NCBI RefSeq assembly: GCF_016107705.1 | Contig: NZ_JAEHGC010000019.1 | Coordinates: 1-64,000 of the forward strand | From: Neobacillus cucumis | Lineage (GTDB): Bacteria; Bacillota; Bacilli; Bacillales_B; DSM-18226 | Length of the DNA stretch: 64,000 bases | Direction: 5' to 3' | In this document: positions 37,301-45,851 of the stretch, one piece after another | How the letters are laid out: every line of letters starts with the position of its first letter | Numbering within the stretch: the first letter of the stretch is position 1 | Translations under genes and position numbers: made by a program | The notes under the pieces: model-generated | Seen by the model: the letters and a program-made list of their open reading frames with translations, nothing else | The model's database searches: none | What the model was told of the DNA's origin: nothing

Positions 37301-37405
37301 CTTCAAGAAAAAAAGAAACACCTGATTGACGATGTCATCCAGACGGGAGAAGAGAAGTTGTCTTCCTTAACAGAAAAGGATATTCGCGAGATCTTGATGA
37401 TTTAA
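34304..37405 (+). CDS. SWIM-domain SNF2-family DNA helicase/translocase (YwqA-like)
   Basis: 1033 residues. An N-terminal SWIM zinc finger, C-x-C-x9-C-x-H (Cys68, Cys70, Cys80, His82), precedes a ~500-residue variable region and the two SNF2 ATPase lobes. Motif I is DDMGLGKTLQS (~606), motif II LDEAQAF (~706), and motifs V/VI are FLISLKAGGTGLNL and QAADRAYRMGQ. Bacterial members are thought to move on DNA or displace RNA polymerase (RapA-like); the role of YwqA is unclear. Ends 19 nt before the NAT gene. Confidence 0.93.
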   Translation: MNVTLNQKMIKQLCGEHSYKKGEELTRRKKVDLTDYSPDHEICHATVHATNEFQITIKNKHGKIETACTCPKLATYQKPCHHVAAVLVKILEKQSSNHTDLTRGILGLFQGGPIRPSTGKHIIEDRQLFTVEFLCKPIQIDNSEYMFGLMIRSSSKSFKIIDFLDSVERREAYQDYDPNIHFFQKETDAVLQELIRTKDKSSLKDEFILIPSREWERLFPILLNAPLVKLEHQGQVFEKIHLSSGPIPLYFLFETGPKEDFQLQINGLNKITILYNFVLFEGQIWKLEKEELARLSELKKMLDTSGTHQISISRNQMESFIEQVIPGLMKIGHVRIGEAVSKQLDQTALKAKLYLDRIKNRLLAGLEFHYGNVVINPLEENKQGSPLLRNGEQEEKILQVMEESGFTKTESGYFLQNEELEYHFLYHIVPILKKLVQVYATTAVRVRLFKENPQPRFRVDRRERTDWLSFRFELQGIPESEIRNILSSLEEKRKYYRLRDGSFLSLESPEFNELNRFLQGIGVKPKEIHTEFELPLTQGLSVLYSFENSVRIGSSLKQLLEDLRNPGGVQFAIPASLSGILRDYQKLGYQWLKTLAHYGLGGILADDMGLGKTLQSISYIHSVLPQIRKENQTVLIVSPSSLTYNWWNELKKFAPEIRAEIVDGSKIVRDRLLKNLAEVDVVITSYPLLVKDTFLYSKLAFHTLFLDEAQAFKNPETQTAKAVKKLQASHRFALTGTPIENSLDELWSIFHVVFPELFPNRRAFHELRREVVAKRVRPFILRRVKKDVLGELPEKIESMHASDLLPDQKKLYAAYLAKLKHDTLKHLDKETFQKNRIKILAGLTRLRQLCCHPALFVDGYKGSSAKFEQLLKIIEECRSTGRRMLIFSQFTQMLGIIGRELASRGVSYFYLDGSTPSADRVQLCSRFNLGEKDIFLISLKAGGTGLNLTGADTVILYDLWWNPAVEQQAADRAYRMGQKNTVQVIKLVAHGTIEEKMNELQEKKKHLIDDVIQTGEEKLSSLTEKDIREILMI

Positions 37406-37424
37406 ACTTTAGGGGGCAAGCTTC

Positions 37425-38207
37425 ATGACTGATTTCAATTCACAATTCCGTAAAAGAATTGGTTTCCCAGCAAACGAAACCATCACATTCGATAATTTAG
37501 AGGCCGTTCTCGAAAAAACAGCCAAAACGGTTCCATTTGAAAATATATGTATCATTACAAATCAGGCAAAAGAAATCACGAAAGAGAACTTGATTAACAA
37601 AATTATCGACCAACAGGAGGGCGGGCTTTGCTATGAACTAAATGGCATTCTCCATTTATTTTTACTGGAAAATGGTTTTGATGCAAAATTAATTTATGGT
37701 GTCGTCTACGACCACAATCATCAGCGTTGGAGCACGACTGGGAAAACCCATGTCGCAACAATTATCTTTCACAATGTGCAACCATATCTTGTAGATACAG
37801 GATTTGGAGCGAATCTCCCTTTAAAACCTGTTCCATTATCCGGAGAGGTGGTAATCTCGAATAATGGTGAGTTCCGTGTGGAGAAAACGGAAACTGAGCA
37901 TGGGGATTATATTTTTTATATGAAATTGAAACATAAAGATAAAGATTGGAAAATTGGCTATGCTTTTGATACCAAAACGGCTATAACTGATCATTCAAGA
38001 TTAACTGGAGTCCAAAAAATCATTCTCGAGCATCCGGAATCTTCTTTTAATAAAAAGCCGTTAATTACCAGGCTGACAGACCGAGGCAGCATGACCTTAA
38101 CAGATTCATCTATTACTGAATGGATCGATGGCAAGGTAGATAAACAGGACATTGATCTCCAAAAATACAGAGAGCTTGCAAAAGAACGATTTGATATTCA
38201 GACCTAA
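37425..38207 (+). CDS. Arylamine N-acetyltransferase
   Basis: 260 residues, family length. The NAT catalytic triad is in place: Cys69 (EGGLCYELNG), His109 (GKTHVATII) and Asp124 (YLVDTGFG). Transfers acetyl from acetyl-CoA to arylamines and hydrazines, a detoxification role in bacilli. Ribosome site AGGGGGC. Follows the helicase gene by 19 nt, so probably cotranscribed, and shares a bidirectional terminator with ansR. Confidence 0.93.
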   Translation: MTDFNSQFRKRIGFPANETITFDNLEAVLEKTAKTVPFENICIITNQAKEITKENLINKIIDQQEGGLCYELNGILHLFLLENGFDAKLIYGVVYDHNHQRWSTTGKTHVATIIFHNVQPYLVDTGFGANLPLKPVPLSGEVVISNNGEFRVEKTETEHGDYIFYMKLKHKDKDWKIGYAFDTKTAITDHSRLTGVQKIILEHPESSFNKKPLITRLTDRGSMTLTDSSITEWIDGKVDKQDIDLQKYRELAKERFDIQT

Positions 38208-38208
38208 A

Positions 38209-38239
38209 AAGATCCACCCATGCAATTTGGGTGGATCTT
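38209..38239. terminator. Bidirectional terminator
   Basis: Perfect 12-bp stem AAGATCCACCCA/TGGGTGGATCTT, 7-nt loop, between convergent genes. Confidence 0.85.
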
Positions 38240-38243
38240 AACT

Positions 38244-38585
38244 TCACGATTTTAATCCTCGTTTTACACGCACAAAGGCTACGAAATCATCTAGTTCCTC
38301 TTTTGAAAGTAGCACACCATCTAGGGACAAAACTTTTTCGTTGGAATCTATTAATTCGGTAATTTCAATCACTGAATGTTCCGCCAATGAATCCTCTGTT
38401 CTCCCTAATATATAATCTACTGATGTATGAAATAAATCGGCTATTTGTGATAAGGATTGTAATGATGGCAAACGATAACCCGACTCATAGCCGGCATAGG
38501 TGCTTTTGGCAATCCCGAGCTGGTCAGCGGTTTCTTGTAAGGACCATTTTCGTTCTTTTCGTAATTCCGATAATCGCTCCAACAT
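38244..38585 (-). CDS. ansR: HTH transcription repressor AnsR
   Basis: 113 residues from ATG 38585 (GGAG upstream; TTG 38594 would be longer by three). N-terminal Xre-type helix-turn-helix, LQETADQLGIAKSTYAGYES, followed by the FHTSVDYILGRTED segment typical of this repressor group. Divergent from asparaginase and aspartase genes, which is the ansR-ansAB arrangement of B. subtilis, where AnsR represses the operon until asparagine is present. Sequence alone would not distinguish it from other Xre repressors; the context decides. Confidence 0.85.
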   Translation of the reverse strand: MLERLSELRKERKWSLQETADQLGIAKSTYAGYESGYRLPSLQSLSQIADLFHTSVDYILGRTEDSLAEHSVIEITELIDSNEKVLSLDGVLLSKEELDDFVAFVRVKRGLKS

Positions 38586-38678
38586 TCTTCTCAAACTCCA
38601 CTCTTAAGATTTTGAAAAAATTATATCATAGGTTACAAGATTAAAATAGAAAAAAGTACGCGAATTGAATATTAATAC

Positions 38679-38737
38679 TTGATTTATATAAAATTAATTC
38701 TATAATTTAGAGTATAAATACGCATAACGCGGATGAT
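38679..38737 (+). promoter_or_regulatory. ansAB promoter and candidate AnsR site
   Basis: TTGATT (38679-38684), 16-nt spacer, TATAAT (38701-38706). Just downstream lies ATACGCATAACGCGGATGAT (38718-38737); a second TACGC is at 38657. These TACGC-containing stretches on both sides of the promoter are candidates for repressor binding. Confidence 0.5.
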
Positions 38738-38771
38738 ATAAAAATTGTTCTGCTAATCGGGGTGATATTTT

Positions 38772-39776
38772 TTGAAGAAAATTTTAATATTAGCAACTGG
38801 CGGTACAATCGCCTCAGTGGAAGGGAACGAAGGACTTGTTCCTGGTTTATCTGCCGATGAATTATTGCATTTTTTCCCAAAATCAGCCGGTAACATTGAC
38901 ATTGAGTGCAAGATCCTTATGAACATAGATAGTACCAATATGCAGCCGGAGCATTGGGTTGAAATGGCTCAAGCGATCCACCGACACTATGAAAATTACG
39001 ACGGATTTGTCATTACGCATGGAACGGACACGCTCGCCTATACTTCCGCGGCCCTTTCCTACATGCTACAAGGACTTCGCAAGCCTGTTGTATTAACCGG
39101 GTCTCAGGTCCCGATTAGCTTTAAAAAGACAGATGCCAAAAAGAATGTGGCCGATGCACTAAGATTTGCTACAGAGGACATTGGTGGAGTATTTATCGTT
39201 TTTGATGGCCGGGTGATCATCGGAACGAGAGCTGTAAAAATGCGCACGAAAAGTTATGATGCATTTGAAAGTGTAAATTCTCCCTATGTTGCCTATGTGA
39301 ATGAAAAAGAAGTAAAATATCAGTGGAAACCTGTACCAACCGGCGCAGGACTTGCATTGAATACTAATATAAATACTGATGTTTTTTTAATGAAATTATA
39401 CCCTGGGACAAAACCTGAAGTGTTTGATTGCCTAAAAGGTTTATACAAGGGTATAATTATTGAGAGTTTTGGGAATGGCGGACTGCCATTCGAAGGGCGC
39501 AACCTTCTTGTAAAAATTAAAGAATTAACAGAAGCGGGCATAGCGGTTGTTCTTACGACTCAATGCCTTGAAGAAGGTGAAGATTTACTTTTATATGAAG
39601 TAGGTCGTAAAGTAGCCCAGCATGATGTCATTTTATCGGGAGATATGAATACCGAGGCCATTGTTCCGAAGCTCATGTGGGCTCTGGGTCAGAAATCTTC
39701 TATTAAAGAGATCAAGACTATTTTTGAAACTCCTTTGGCAGAAGATTTATCGATTAAGGGTGAAAAAGAAGAGTAA
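38772..39776 (+). CDS. ansA: L-asparaginase
   Basis: 334 residues from TTG 38772 with GGGGTGA upstream. Both asparaginase signatures are present: LATGGTIAS with the nucleophile Thr12, and [10 protein letters not shown] (Thr82, Asp86), plus Lys in the [15 protein letters not shown] block. Converts asparagine to aspartate and ammonia in the cytoplasm; the length is that of the type I enzyme. First gene of the ansAB operon, feeding aspartate to the next enzyme. Confidence 0.96.
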   Translation: MKKILILATGGTIASVEGNEGLVPGLSADELLHFFPKSAGNIDIECKILMNIDSTNMQPEHWVEMAQAIHRHYENYDGFVITHGTDTLAYTSAALSYMLQGLRKPVVLTGSQVPISFKKTDAKKNVADALRFATEDIGGVFIVFDGRVIIGTRAVKMRTKSYDAFESVNSPYVAYVNEKEVKYQWKPVPTGAGLALNTNINTDVFLMKLYPGTKPEVFDCLKGLYKGIIIESFGNGGLPFEGRNLLVKIKELTEAGIAVVLTTQCLEEGEDLLLYEVGRKVAQHDVILSGDMNTEAIVPKLMWALGQKSSIKEIKTIFETPLAEDLSIKGEKEE

Positions 39777-39809
39777 TAGGTTTTTACTAAAAACAAAGAG
39801 GCGATATGG

Positions 39810-41240
39810 ATGTTGACCAATGAAGTAAACATGCGAGTGGAGAAAGACTTTTTAGGGGAAAAGGAAGTACCTGTTGAGGCCTATTATGGCGTACAAACAT
39901 TAAGAGCAGTGGAAAACTTCCCAATTACTGGCTACCGCATTCATGAGGAATTAATAAAAGCAATGGCGATCGTGAAAAAAGCTGCCGCGATGGCGAACAT
40001 GGATGTTCACCGCTTATATTCTGGTATTGGCGAGGCTATTGTGAAGGCTTCTGATGAAATGATAGAAGGGAAATGGCATGACCAAATCATTGTCGACCCG
40101 ATTCAAGGCGGAGCTGGTACATCCATCAATATGAATGTGAATGAAGTCATTGCCAACCGAGCAATTGAATTACTTGGACATGAAAAGGGAGACTATTATC
40201 ACTGCAGCCCAAATACACATGTCAACATGTCGCAGTCAACAAATGATTCCTTCCCTACCGCAATTCATATTTCGGTATTGAATCTTCTTGAAAAATTATT
40301 GGGTACAATGGAAACAATGCATGGAGTGTTCATGCAAAAGTCGCAAGAATTTGCCCATGTAATCAAAATGGGGCGGACCCATCTTCAAGATGCAGTACCG
40401 ATTCGCCTTGGCCAGGAATTTGAAGCATATGGACGAGTACTAGAACGCGATATTAAGCGAATTAAGCAATCCCGTCAGCATTTATATGAGTTAAACATGG
40501 GTGCAACTGCAGTTGGAACCGGTCTCAATGCCGATCCTCGATATATTGAGTTTGTTGTAAAACATCTTGCTGACATCAGCGGATTACCGCTTGTTGGTGC
40601 AGAACATTTGGTGGATGCAACTCAAAATACAGATGCTTATACAGAAGTATCTGCAGCATTGAAGGTTTGCATGATGAATATGTCTAAAATAGCCAATGAC
40701 CTTCGTTTAATGGCTTCCGGACCGCGTGCAGGATTGGGCGAAATCTCGTTGCCAGCACGTCAACCAGGATCTTCGATTATGCCTGGTAAAGTGAACCCGG
40801 TAATGGCCGAGCTTATTAATCAGGTTGCATTCCAAGTAATCGGGAATGATCATACGATTTGCTTGGCATCTGAAGCTGGGCAATTAGAATTGAACGTTAT
40901 GGAGCCTGTTCTTGTATTTAATCTGCTTCAGTCGATTAGTATTATGAATAATGCGTTCGGTGTATTCACGGAGCATTGTTTAAAGGGTATTACTGCAAAT
41001 GAAGATAGATTAAAAGAGTATGTGGAAAAGAGTGTTGGTGTCATTACTGCCGTTAATCCGCATCTTGGCTATGAGGTAGCTGCACGGATTGCCAGGGAAG
41101 CAATTTTAACAGGCGCTTCTGTACGCGATCTTTGTTTAAAATATGATGTATTGACTGAGGAAGAACTAGATTTGATTCTTGATCCATATGAAATGACGCA
41201 TCCAGGGATTGCCGGAAAGGCATTGTTGGAGAGAGATTAG
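39810..41240 (+). CDS. ansB: Aspartate ammonia-lyase (aspartase)
   Basis: 476 residues, with the fumarase/aspartase signature GSSIMPGKVNP near residue 325 and the substrate-binding blocks TNDSFPTAIH and GRTHLQDAVPI. Deaminates aspartate to fumarate and ammonia. AGAGG lies upstream of ATG 39810, 33 nt after ansA, so the operon converts asparagine to fumarate. A terminator follows at 41248. Confidence 0.96.
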   Translation: MLTNEVNMRVEKDFLGEKEVPVEAYYGVQTLRAVENFPITGYRIHEELIKAMAIVKKAAAMANMDVHRLYSGIGEAIVKASDEMIEGKWHDQIIVDPIQGGAGTSINMNVNEVIANRAIELLGHEKGDYYHCSPNTHVNMSQSTNDSFPTAIHISVLNLLEKLLGTMETMHGVFMQKSQEFAHVIKMGRTHLQDAVPIRLGQEFEAYGRVLERDIKRIKQSRQHLYELNMGATAVGTGLNADPRYIEFVVKHLADISGLPLVGAEHLVDATQNTDAYTEVSAALKVCMMNMSKIANDLRLMASGPRAGLGEISLPARQPGSSIMPGKVNPVMAELINQVAFQVIGNDHTICLASEAGQLELNVMEPVLVFNLLQSISIMNNAFGVFTEHCLKGITANEDRLKEYVEKSVGVITAVNPHLGYEVAARIAREAILTGASVRDLCLKYDVLTEEELDLILDPYEMTHPGIAGKALLERD

Positions 41241-41247
41241 TAGATTC

Positions 41248-41272
41248 GCCAGGCATTTTGCCTGGCTTTTTT
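41248..41272 (+). terminator. Intrinsic terminator of ansAB
   Basis: GCCAGGCA/TGCCTGGC, 3-nt loop, then T6. Confidence 0.92.
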
Positions 41273-41386
41273 GTTTGGTAATTCTTGCTTTCCACTTTTA
41301 ACATCGGAATTATCGTTGATTTAATCATTACATTCAAAACAGAACCATACGATTAATACTACAGCTTTTTTAGGAGTGTGTTTCGT

Positions 41387-41854
41387 ATGGATGATCGTTT
41401 TTTTCGAAATGTCATGGGGAGCTTTGCTACTGGGATTACCGTTATTACGGCAGAGGTGAAGGGGACTGCCCATGGAATGACTGCAAATGCGTTTGTGTCA
41501 GTATCTTTGAATCCAAAATTAATTCTTGTTTCGATTGATAAAAGAGCTAAAATGTTGGGGTTTCTTCAAGAGTCGAAAAGGTTTGCTGTGAGCTTTTTAG
41601 CAAGTGAACAAAGAGAGGAATCGATGAGATTTGCTGGTCAAAAAAAAGATGAAGAACCTTATATTTTTGAGCGATTTGGTGAATTACCTATTATAAAGGG
41701 TGCCTTGGCAAATGTTGTTTGTACGGTTTTTAATCAAGTTGAGGCAGGAGATCATGTTTTGTTTATTGGGGAGGTACAGGATTTACAGGTGAAGGACGGG
41801 GAGCCGCTCCTTTATTTTAAAGGTAATTATCGAGAGTTAAAGGATTTGGATTAA
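41387..41854 (+). CDS. Flavin reductase-like (FMN-binding split barrel) protein
   Basis: 155 residues from ATG 41387; AGGAG is 10 nt upstream (GTG 41378 is less likely). Family blocks MGSFATGITVIT, HGMTANAFVSVSLNPKLILVS and the late GDHVLFIGEVQDL mark the DIM6/NTAB flavin reductase group, which uses NAD(P)H to reduce FMN for a partner monooxygenase. No monooxygenase gene is adjacent. Single gene, with a terminator-like hairpin after it. Confidence 0.88.
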   Translation: MDDRFFRNVMGSFATGITVITAEVKGTAHGMTANAFVSVSLNPKLILVSIDKRAKMLGFLQESKRFAVSFLASEQREESMRFAGQKKDEEPYIFERFGELPIIKGALANVVCTVFNQVEAGDHVLFIGEVQDLQVKDGEPLLYFKGNYRELKDLD

Positions 41855-41900
41855 AAAGCAAGTGATCTGTAATTATATTATGTAAACTTATAATACTACG

Positions 41901-41929
41901 AGACTGTGCTTCCAGGCTCAGTCTTTTTG
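41901..41929 (+). terminator. Probable terminator
   Basis: AGACTG/CAGTCT with an inner GC/GC, followed by T5. Confidence 0.65.
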
Positions 41930-42014
41930 TTTGGCATAAAAAAAATTTATCCTATGAAAGTAATGCTTTCATCATGTATGATGTAAAAGACTAATCGTAT
42001 AGGAGTGACAATCT

Positions 42015-43421
42015 TTGGTTCAGCTTCATTTATACAGCAAAAAATTTCCTTTTTTGAAAGAAGCATTTTTTTCACACTATCGTGAAATCGCAGCAGGTTA
42101 CAGTCATCATGTACTTCTAGAAAGCGGCCGGGGCGGCCGGTATAGCATCGCTGCATTTAATCCCGAGAAGATCATTACGGGAAAAAAACATCAACTCACC
42201 ATTCAAGATGGAGACCATCAAGAACAATTAAACGGAAACCCCCTGCATTTATTAAAGGAATGGATGGGGCAATATCATGTTGATAAAATAGAAGGGCTGC
42301 CTGATTTCCAAGGCGGTGCCATTGGATACATCAGCTATGACTATGGTCGTTATATTGAAAAACTACCCTCACTCGCAAAAGATGACCTCGAATTACCGGA
42401 GATCTACTTTTTAATTTTTAAAGAATGGTTCATATTCGATCATCACACTAATGAATTATGGTTATTATTTTTGCATGAAAAAGAAGAATCTGTGGAAGAA
42501 AAGGCTGCACTTTGGGAGAGCCGCTGGCTTGAAAAAATTACTGCTGTTGAAACCTCAGAAACTGTTTCGACGCCGTCTGATTCTTTAGAAGTTTCAATGG
42601 ATGAGCGGCAGTTTATCGATGCCGTCAAGAAGGTTCAGGCATACATCGCTCAAGGGGATGTTTTTCAAGTCAATCTTTCCGTTCGGCAATCAAAACCCAT
42701 GGAGGTAGAAGCGATTGACGTCTATGAACAATTGCGCCTGCTCAATCCTTCCCCTTATATGGGCTATTTCCATACACCAGAGTTTCAATTGGTCAGCGGA
42801 TCACCTGAACTCTTGGTAAAAAAGCACGGGAAGGAAGTTAGCACACGGCCGATTGCCGGGACTCGTTCTAGAGGGAAAAACGAGTCGGAAGACCAGGAGC
42901 TGGCCAATGAATTGATTGAAAATGAGAAGGAACGGGCGGAGCATGTGATGCTCGTTGATTTGGAACGAAATGACCTTGGTCGGGTTTGTGCATATGGTAC
43001 GGTTGAGGTTAATGAATTTATGGTCATTGAAAAATACTCCCATGTGATGCATATCGTTTCAAATGTACGCGGACAATTAGCGGACGGGAAAAATAGCTTT
43101 GATGTCATTGATGCGGTTTTTCCGGGAGGAACGATTACCGGTGCTCCAAAAATTCGCACGATGGAAATTATTGAAGAGCTTGAACCCGTTCAAAGGGGCA
43201 TTTATACGGGATCACTTGGCTGGATTGATTTCTCCGGTGACATGGAACTAAATATTGTGATTCGCACCATGTTGGTGAAAAACGGGATGGGACATGTCCA
43301 AGCAGGAGCGGGGATTGTGATCGATTCTAATCCGAAGCATGAGTATAAAGAGTCACTGAAAAAAGCGGCAGCGCTTTGGCGCGCCAAAGAAATGGCAGAA
43401 GGAAAAGGAGAACAGCGATGA
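42015..43421 (+). CDS. pabB: Aminodeoxychorismate synthase component I (PabB-like)
   Basis: 468-residue chorismate-utilising enzyme. Key blocks: [14 protein letters not shown], the PIAGTRSRG motif, [20 protein letters not shown] and [11 protein letters not shown]. Makes aminodeoxychorismate from chorismate and ammonia for folate. The motif reads PIAGT, where E. coli PabB has PIKGT and anthranilate synthases have PIAGT, so the assignment as PabB rests on the following pabA-pabC genes rather than this motif. Start at TTG 42015 with TAGGAGTG upstream. Overlaps pabA by 4 nt. Confidence 0.85.
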   Translation: MVQLHLYSKKFPFLKEAFFSHYREIAAGYSHHVLLESGRGGRYSIAAFNPEKIITGKKHQLTIQDGDHQEQLNGNPLHLLKEWMGQYHVDKIEGLPDFQGGAIGYISYDYGRYIEKLPSLAKDDLELPEIYFLIFKEWFIFDHHTNELWLLFLHEKEESVEEKAALWESRWLEKITAVETSETVSTPSDSLEVSMDERQFIDAVKKVQAYIAQGDVFQVNLSVRQSKPMEVEAIDVYEQLRLLNPSPYMGYFHTPEFQLVSGSPELLVKKHGKEVSTRPIAGTRSRGKNESEDQELANELIENEKERAEHVMLVDLERNDLGRVCAYGTVEVNEFMVIEKYSHVMHIVSNVRGQLADGKNSFDVIDAVFPGGTITGAPKIRTMEIIEELEPVQRGIYTGSLGWIDFSGDMELNIVIRTMLVKNGMGHVQAGAGIVIDSNPKHEYKESLKKAAALWRAKEMAEGKGEQR

Positions 43422-44011
43422 TTTTCATGATTGATAATTACGATTCTTTTACCTTTAATTTAGTGCAATATTTAGGAGAATTAGGCGAAGATTTAGTCGT
43501 TAAACGAAATGACGAGACCACAATCGAGGAAATCTCCAAGATGCGTCCAAAATTCTTGATGGTTTCTCCTGGTCCTTGCAGTCCGAATGAAGCCGGAATC
43601 AGTCTAGAAGCAATCCAAGCTTTTGCGGGTGAGATACCGATTTTTGGTGTCTGTCTAGGTCAACAATCGATTGCTCAGGCCTTTGGCGGAGAAGTGGTAC
43701 AAGCAGAGCGTCTTATGCATGGAAAGACCTCGGAGATTTTTCATGATGGAAAAACGATTTTTGAAAATTTGCCTAATCCGTTTCCAGCGACTCGTTATCA
43801 TTCCCTGATTGTTCGAAAAGAAAGCTTACCCAAATGCTTAGAGGTTTCCGCCTGGACTGCGGAAGGCGAGATTATGGCGATTCGTCATAAAGAGCTCCCT
43901 ATTGAAGGAGTTCAGTTCCACCCGGAATCCATTATGACAACGGCCGGGAAAGACCTTTTGCGAAATTTTGTCCGCCATTATGGAAGAGTGTCGCAAACGG
44001 TAAGAGGGTAA
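43418..44011 (+). CDS. pabA: Glutamine amidotransferase PabA (aminodeoxychorismate/anthranilate synthase component II)
   Basis: 197 residues from ATG 43418, which overlaps the pabB stop (ATGA), with AAAAGGAG upstream. Class I amidotransferase: nucleophile Cys79 in [11 protein letters not shown], and the C-terminal VQFHPESIM histidine/glutamate pair. Supplies ammonia from glutamine to PabB. In bacilli this subunit often serves tryptophan synthesis as well. Four nt separate it from pabC. Confidence 0.94.
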   Translation: MIFMIDNYDSFTFNLVQYLGELGEDLVVKRNDETTIEEISKMRPKFLMVSPGPCSPNEAGISLEAIQAFAGEIPIFGVCLGQQSIAQAFGGEVVQAERLMHGKTSEIFHDGKTIFENLPNPFPATRYHSLIVRKESLPKCLEVSAWTAEGEIMAIRHKELPIEGVQFHPESIMTTAGKDLLRNFVRHYGRVSQTVRG

Positions 44012-44015
44012 TCAC

Positions 44016-44864
44016 ATGTTTATATATGTAAACGGAGAAATCGTTAAAAAGGAAGAGGCAGTCATTTCGCCTTTTGATCATGGCTTTTTATATGGAATGG
44101 GACTTTTTGAAACGTTTCGGGTTTATCATGGACATCCCTTTTTATTGGATAACCATATCACACGTCTAAACGAGGGGCTCAAAGTACTAAATATTGAGAA
44201 ACGGTTTACGCAAGATGAAGTGTGTAGTGCCCTTATGGTACTGTTGGATGCGAACGGATTAACCAATGCCTATATCCGCTTTAATGTATCGGCGGGGCTG
44301 GGTGAGGTTGGATTGCAGGTCGAACCCTACCGGGAACCAAATGTGCTTATTTTTGCAAAACCGCTGCCTGATGCAGGGGAGATGGCAGAAAAAAAAGCTA
44401 TTCTTTTGCAGTTAAAGCGGAATACACCCGAGGGTTTGACTCGGTTAAAATCACATCATTATATGAATAATCTTTTGGCAAAAAGGGAGATTGGGAGTTC
44501 CACCGACGTAGAAGGCATCTTTTTAACAGAAGAAGGTTATATTGCCGAAGGGATCGTTTCAAATATCTTTTGGAAAAAGGGAAACACCGTGTATACACCG
44601 TCGCTTGCGACAGGCATTTTAAATGGGATCACACGGCAGTTTACGATGAAGGCAGTTAAAACGATGGGCATGCATTTGGAGGAAGGACTTTTCAGTATGG
44701 AGGATGTGGCAGCGGCGGAAGAAATCTTTGTCACCAACTCCATCCAAGAAATTGTTCCTATATCAGAGTTTGAAGGTCATACAATGCCGGGAAAAAGCGG
44801 GGCAATCGTTCAAAAACTCCATCAACTTTACCGGGAATCCTGTAAAACGCTCTGGTCTATATAA
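44016..44864 (+). CDS. pabC: 4-amino-4-deoxychorismate lyase (class IV aminotransferase fold)
   Basis: 282 residues. The PLP lysine is Lys145 in RLKSHHYMNN, and the GFLYGMGLFETFRVY and NIFWKKGNTVYTPSL blocks fit the family. Releases pyruvate from aminodeoxychorismate to give p-aminobenzoate. Last gene of pabBAC; the usual sul-folB-folK genes do not follow. The transcript probably ends at the hairpin at 44916. Confidence 0.93.
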   Translation: MFIYVNGEIVKKEEAVISPFDHGFLYGMGLFETFRVYHGHPFLLDNHITRLNEGLKVLNIEKRFTQDEVCSALMVLLDANGLTNAYIRFNVSAGLGEVGLQVEPYREPNVLIFAKPLPDAGEMAEKKAILLQLKRNTPEGLTRLKSHHYMNNLLAKREIGSSTDVEGIFLTEEGYIAEGIVSNIFWKKGNTVYTPSLATGILNGITRQFTMKAVKTMGMHLEEGLFSMEDVAAAEEIFVTNSIQEIVPISEFEGHTMPGKSGAIVQKLHQLYRESCKTLWSI

Positions 44865-44915
44865 CCCGCCACTGTCCACTCCATACGGACAAAACCATTC
44901 AAAAGTCCACGAAAG

Positions 44916-44950
44916 GTGTCAGGCACCAGTGCCTGACACTTATTTTTTTT
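44916..44950 (+). terminator. Terminator formed by a GTGTCAGGCAC palindrome
   Basis: GTGTCAGGCAC, CA, GTGCCTGACAC: perfect 11-bp stem followed by TTA and T8. The core is shared with the dispersed palindrome family, but the outer arms are different. Confidence 0.8.
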
Positions 44951-44971
44951 GAATAAATTATTCGAAAATTC

Positions 44972-45037
44972 TTGACTTCGTTAGGAAAGGATTTATAATT
45001 AAAGTATTATTTTTAATCCGATAAATCTAATAGGATT
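44972..45037 (+). promoter_or_regulatory. Promoter and candidate operator of the sulfonate-type transporter
   Basis: TTGACT (44972-44977), 16-nt spacer, TATAAT (44994-44999). Downstream, an imperfect dyad AATCCnAT-N7-ATnGGATT spans 45015-45037, in a place where a repressor would block transcription. Its CCnATAA...ATnGG look is reminiscent of CymR-type sulfur-control sites, but that is a guess. Confidence 0.5.
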
Positions 45038-45065
45038 TATGGGTTAAGTGGGCGGTGGGACAAAA

Positions 45066-45851
45066 ATGTTTTTACAAATTAACAATGTGAATAAACAATT
45101 TATCAATCAAAAAAAGGCCAGTGATGTCCTTACAAATATTAATCTTGACATTAAAGAAGGCGAGTTTGTTTCAATTCTCGGGCCTTCAGGGTGCGGAAAA
45201 TCGACATTATTATCGATTGTTGCCGGATTAACTAAGCCAACAAGTGGAGAAGTCGTCCTGAGCGGAAAGCCGATTACGAAACCAGGAAAAGACCGAGGAA
45301 TGGTCTTCCAACAAGCCGCCTTATTCCCGTGGTTGACAGTCGAAGAGAACGTGATGTTCCCACTTCGTAAAGAAATGAAAAAAGCAGAGGCACGCGAAGT
45401 AGCTCATCATTTTCTTAAAATGGTCCAGTTAAGTAATTATACAAAGCATTCTCCACATGAGCTTTCAGGCGGAATGCAGCAGCGGGTGGCGATTGCGAGA
45501 GCACTTTCCATGAATCCAGCTGTATTGTTAATGGATGAACCGTTTGGGGCCCTTGATGAACAAACAAGAGCACGTCTCCACCATGAATTAGAAAAAATTT
45601 GGCTAGAGACAAAGAAAACGATTCTTTTTGTCACCCATAGCATCAGTGAATCTATCAAACTATCGGACCGAATCATTGTCATGGGAACGAGACCTGGGGT
45701 AGTACTGGAGGATATTCATGTTAAAATTCCACGCCCAAGGGGAAACCATCCGCAAATGGTGGCAAAATTAGAGGAAAAAATTCTTGGATTGTTACAAGGC
45801 GAGATTGATAAAGTAGTGAAAGAGGAATTAGCTTATGCAGCAAACAATTAA
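45066..45851 (+). CDS. ssuB: ABC transporter ATP-binding protein (SsuB/TauB type)
   Basis: 261 residues from ATG 45066 (GGTGGGA upstream). Walker A GPSGCGKST, signature LSGGMQQR, Walker B VLLMDEPFGALDEQTR and switch VTHSI are all present. The FGALDEQTR sequence after Walker B is typical of nitrate/sulfonate/taurine transporters. Overlaps the permease gene by 17 nt. The symbol is by family resemblance; no monooxygenase (ssuD) is present, so the substrate is open. Confidence 0.85.
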   Translation: MFLQINNVNKQFINQKKASDVLTNINLDIKEGEFVSILGPSGCGKSTLLSIVAGLTKPTSGEVVLSGKPITKPGKDRGMVFQQAALFPWLTVEENVMFPLRKEMKKAEAREVAHHFLKMVQLSNYTKHSPHELSGGMQQRVAIARALSMNPAVLLMDEPFGALDEQTRARLHHELEKIWLETKKTILFVTHSISESIKLSDRIIVMGTRPGVVLEDIHVKIPRPRGNHPQMVAKLEEKILGLLQGEIDKVVKEELAYAANN

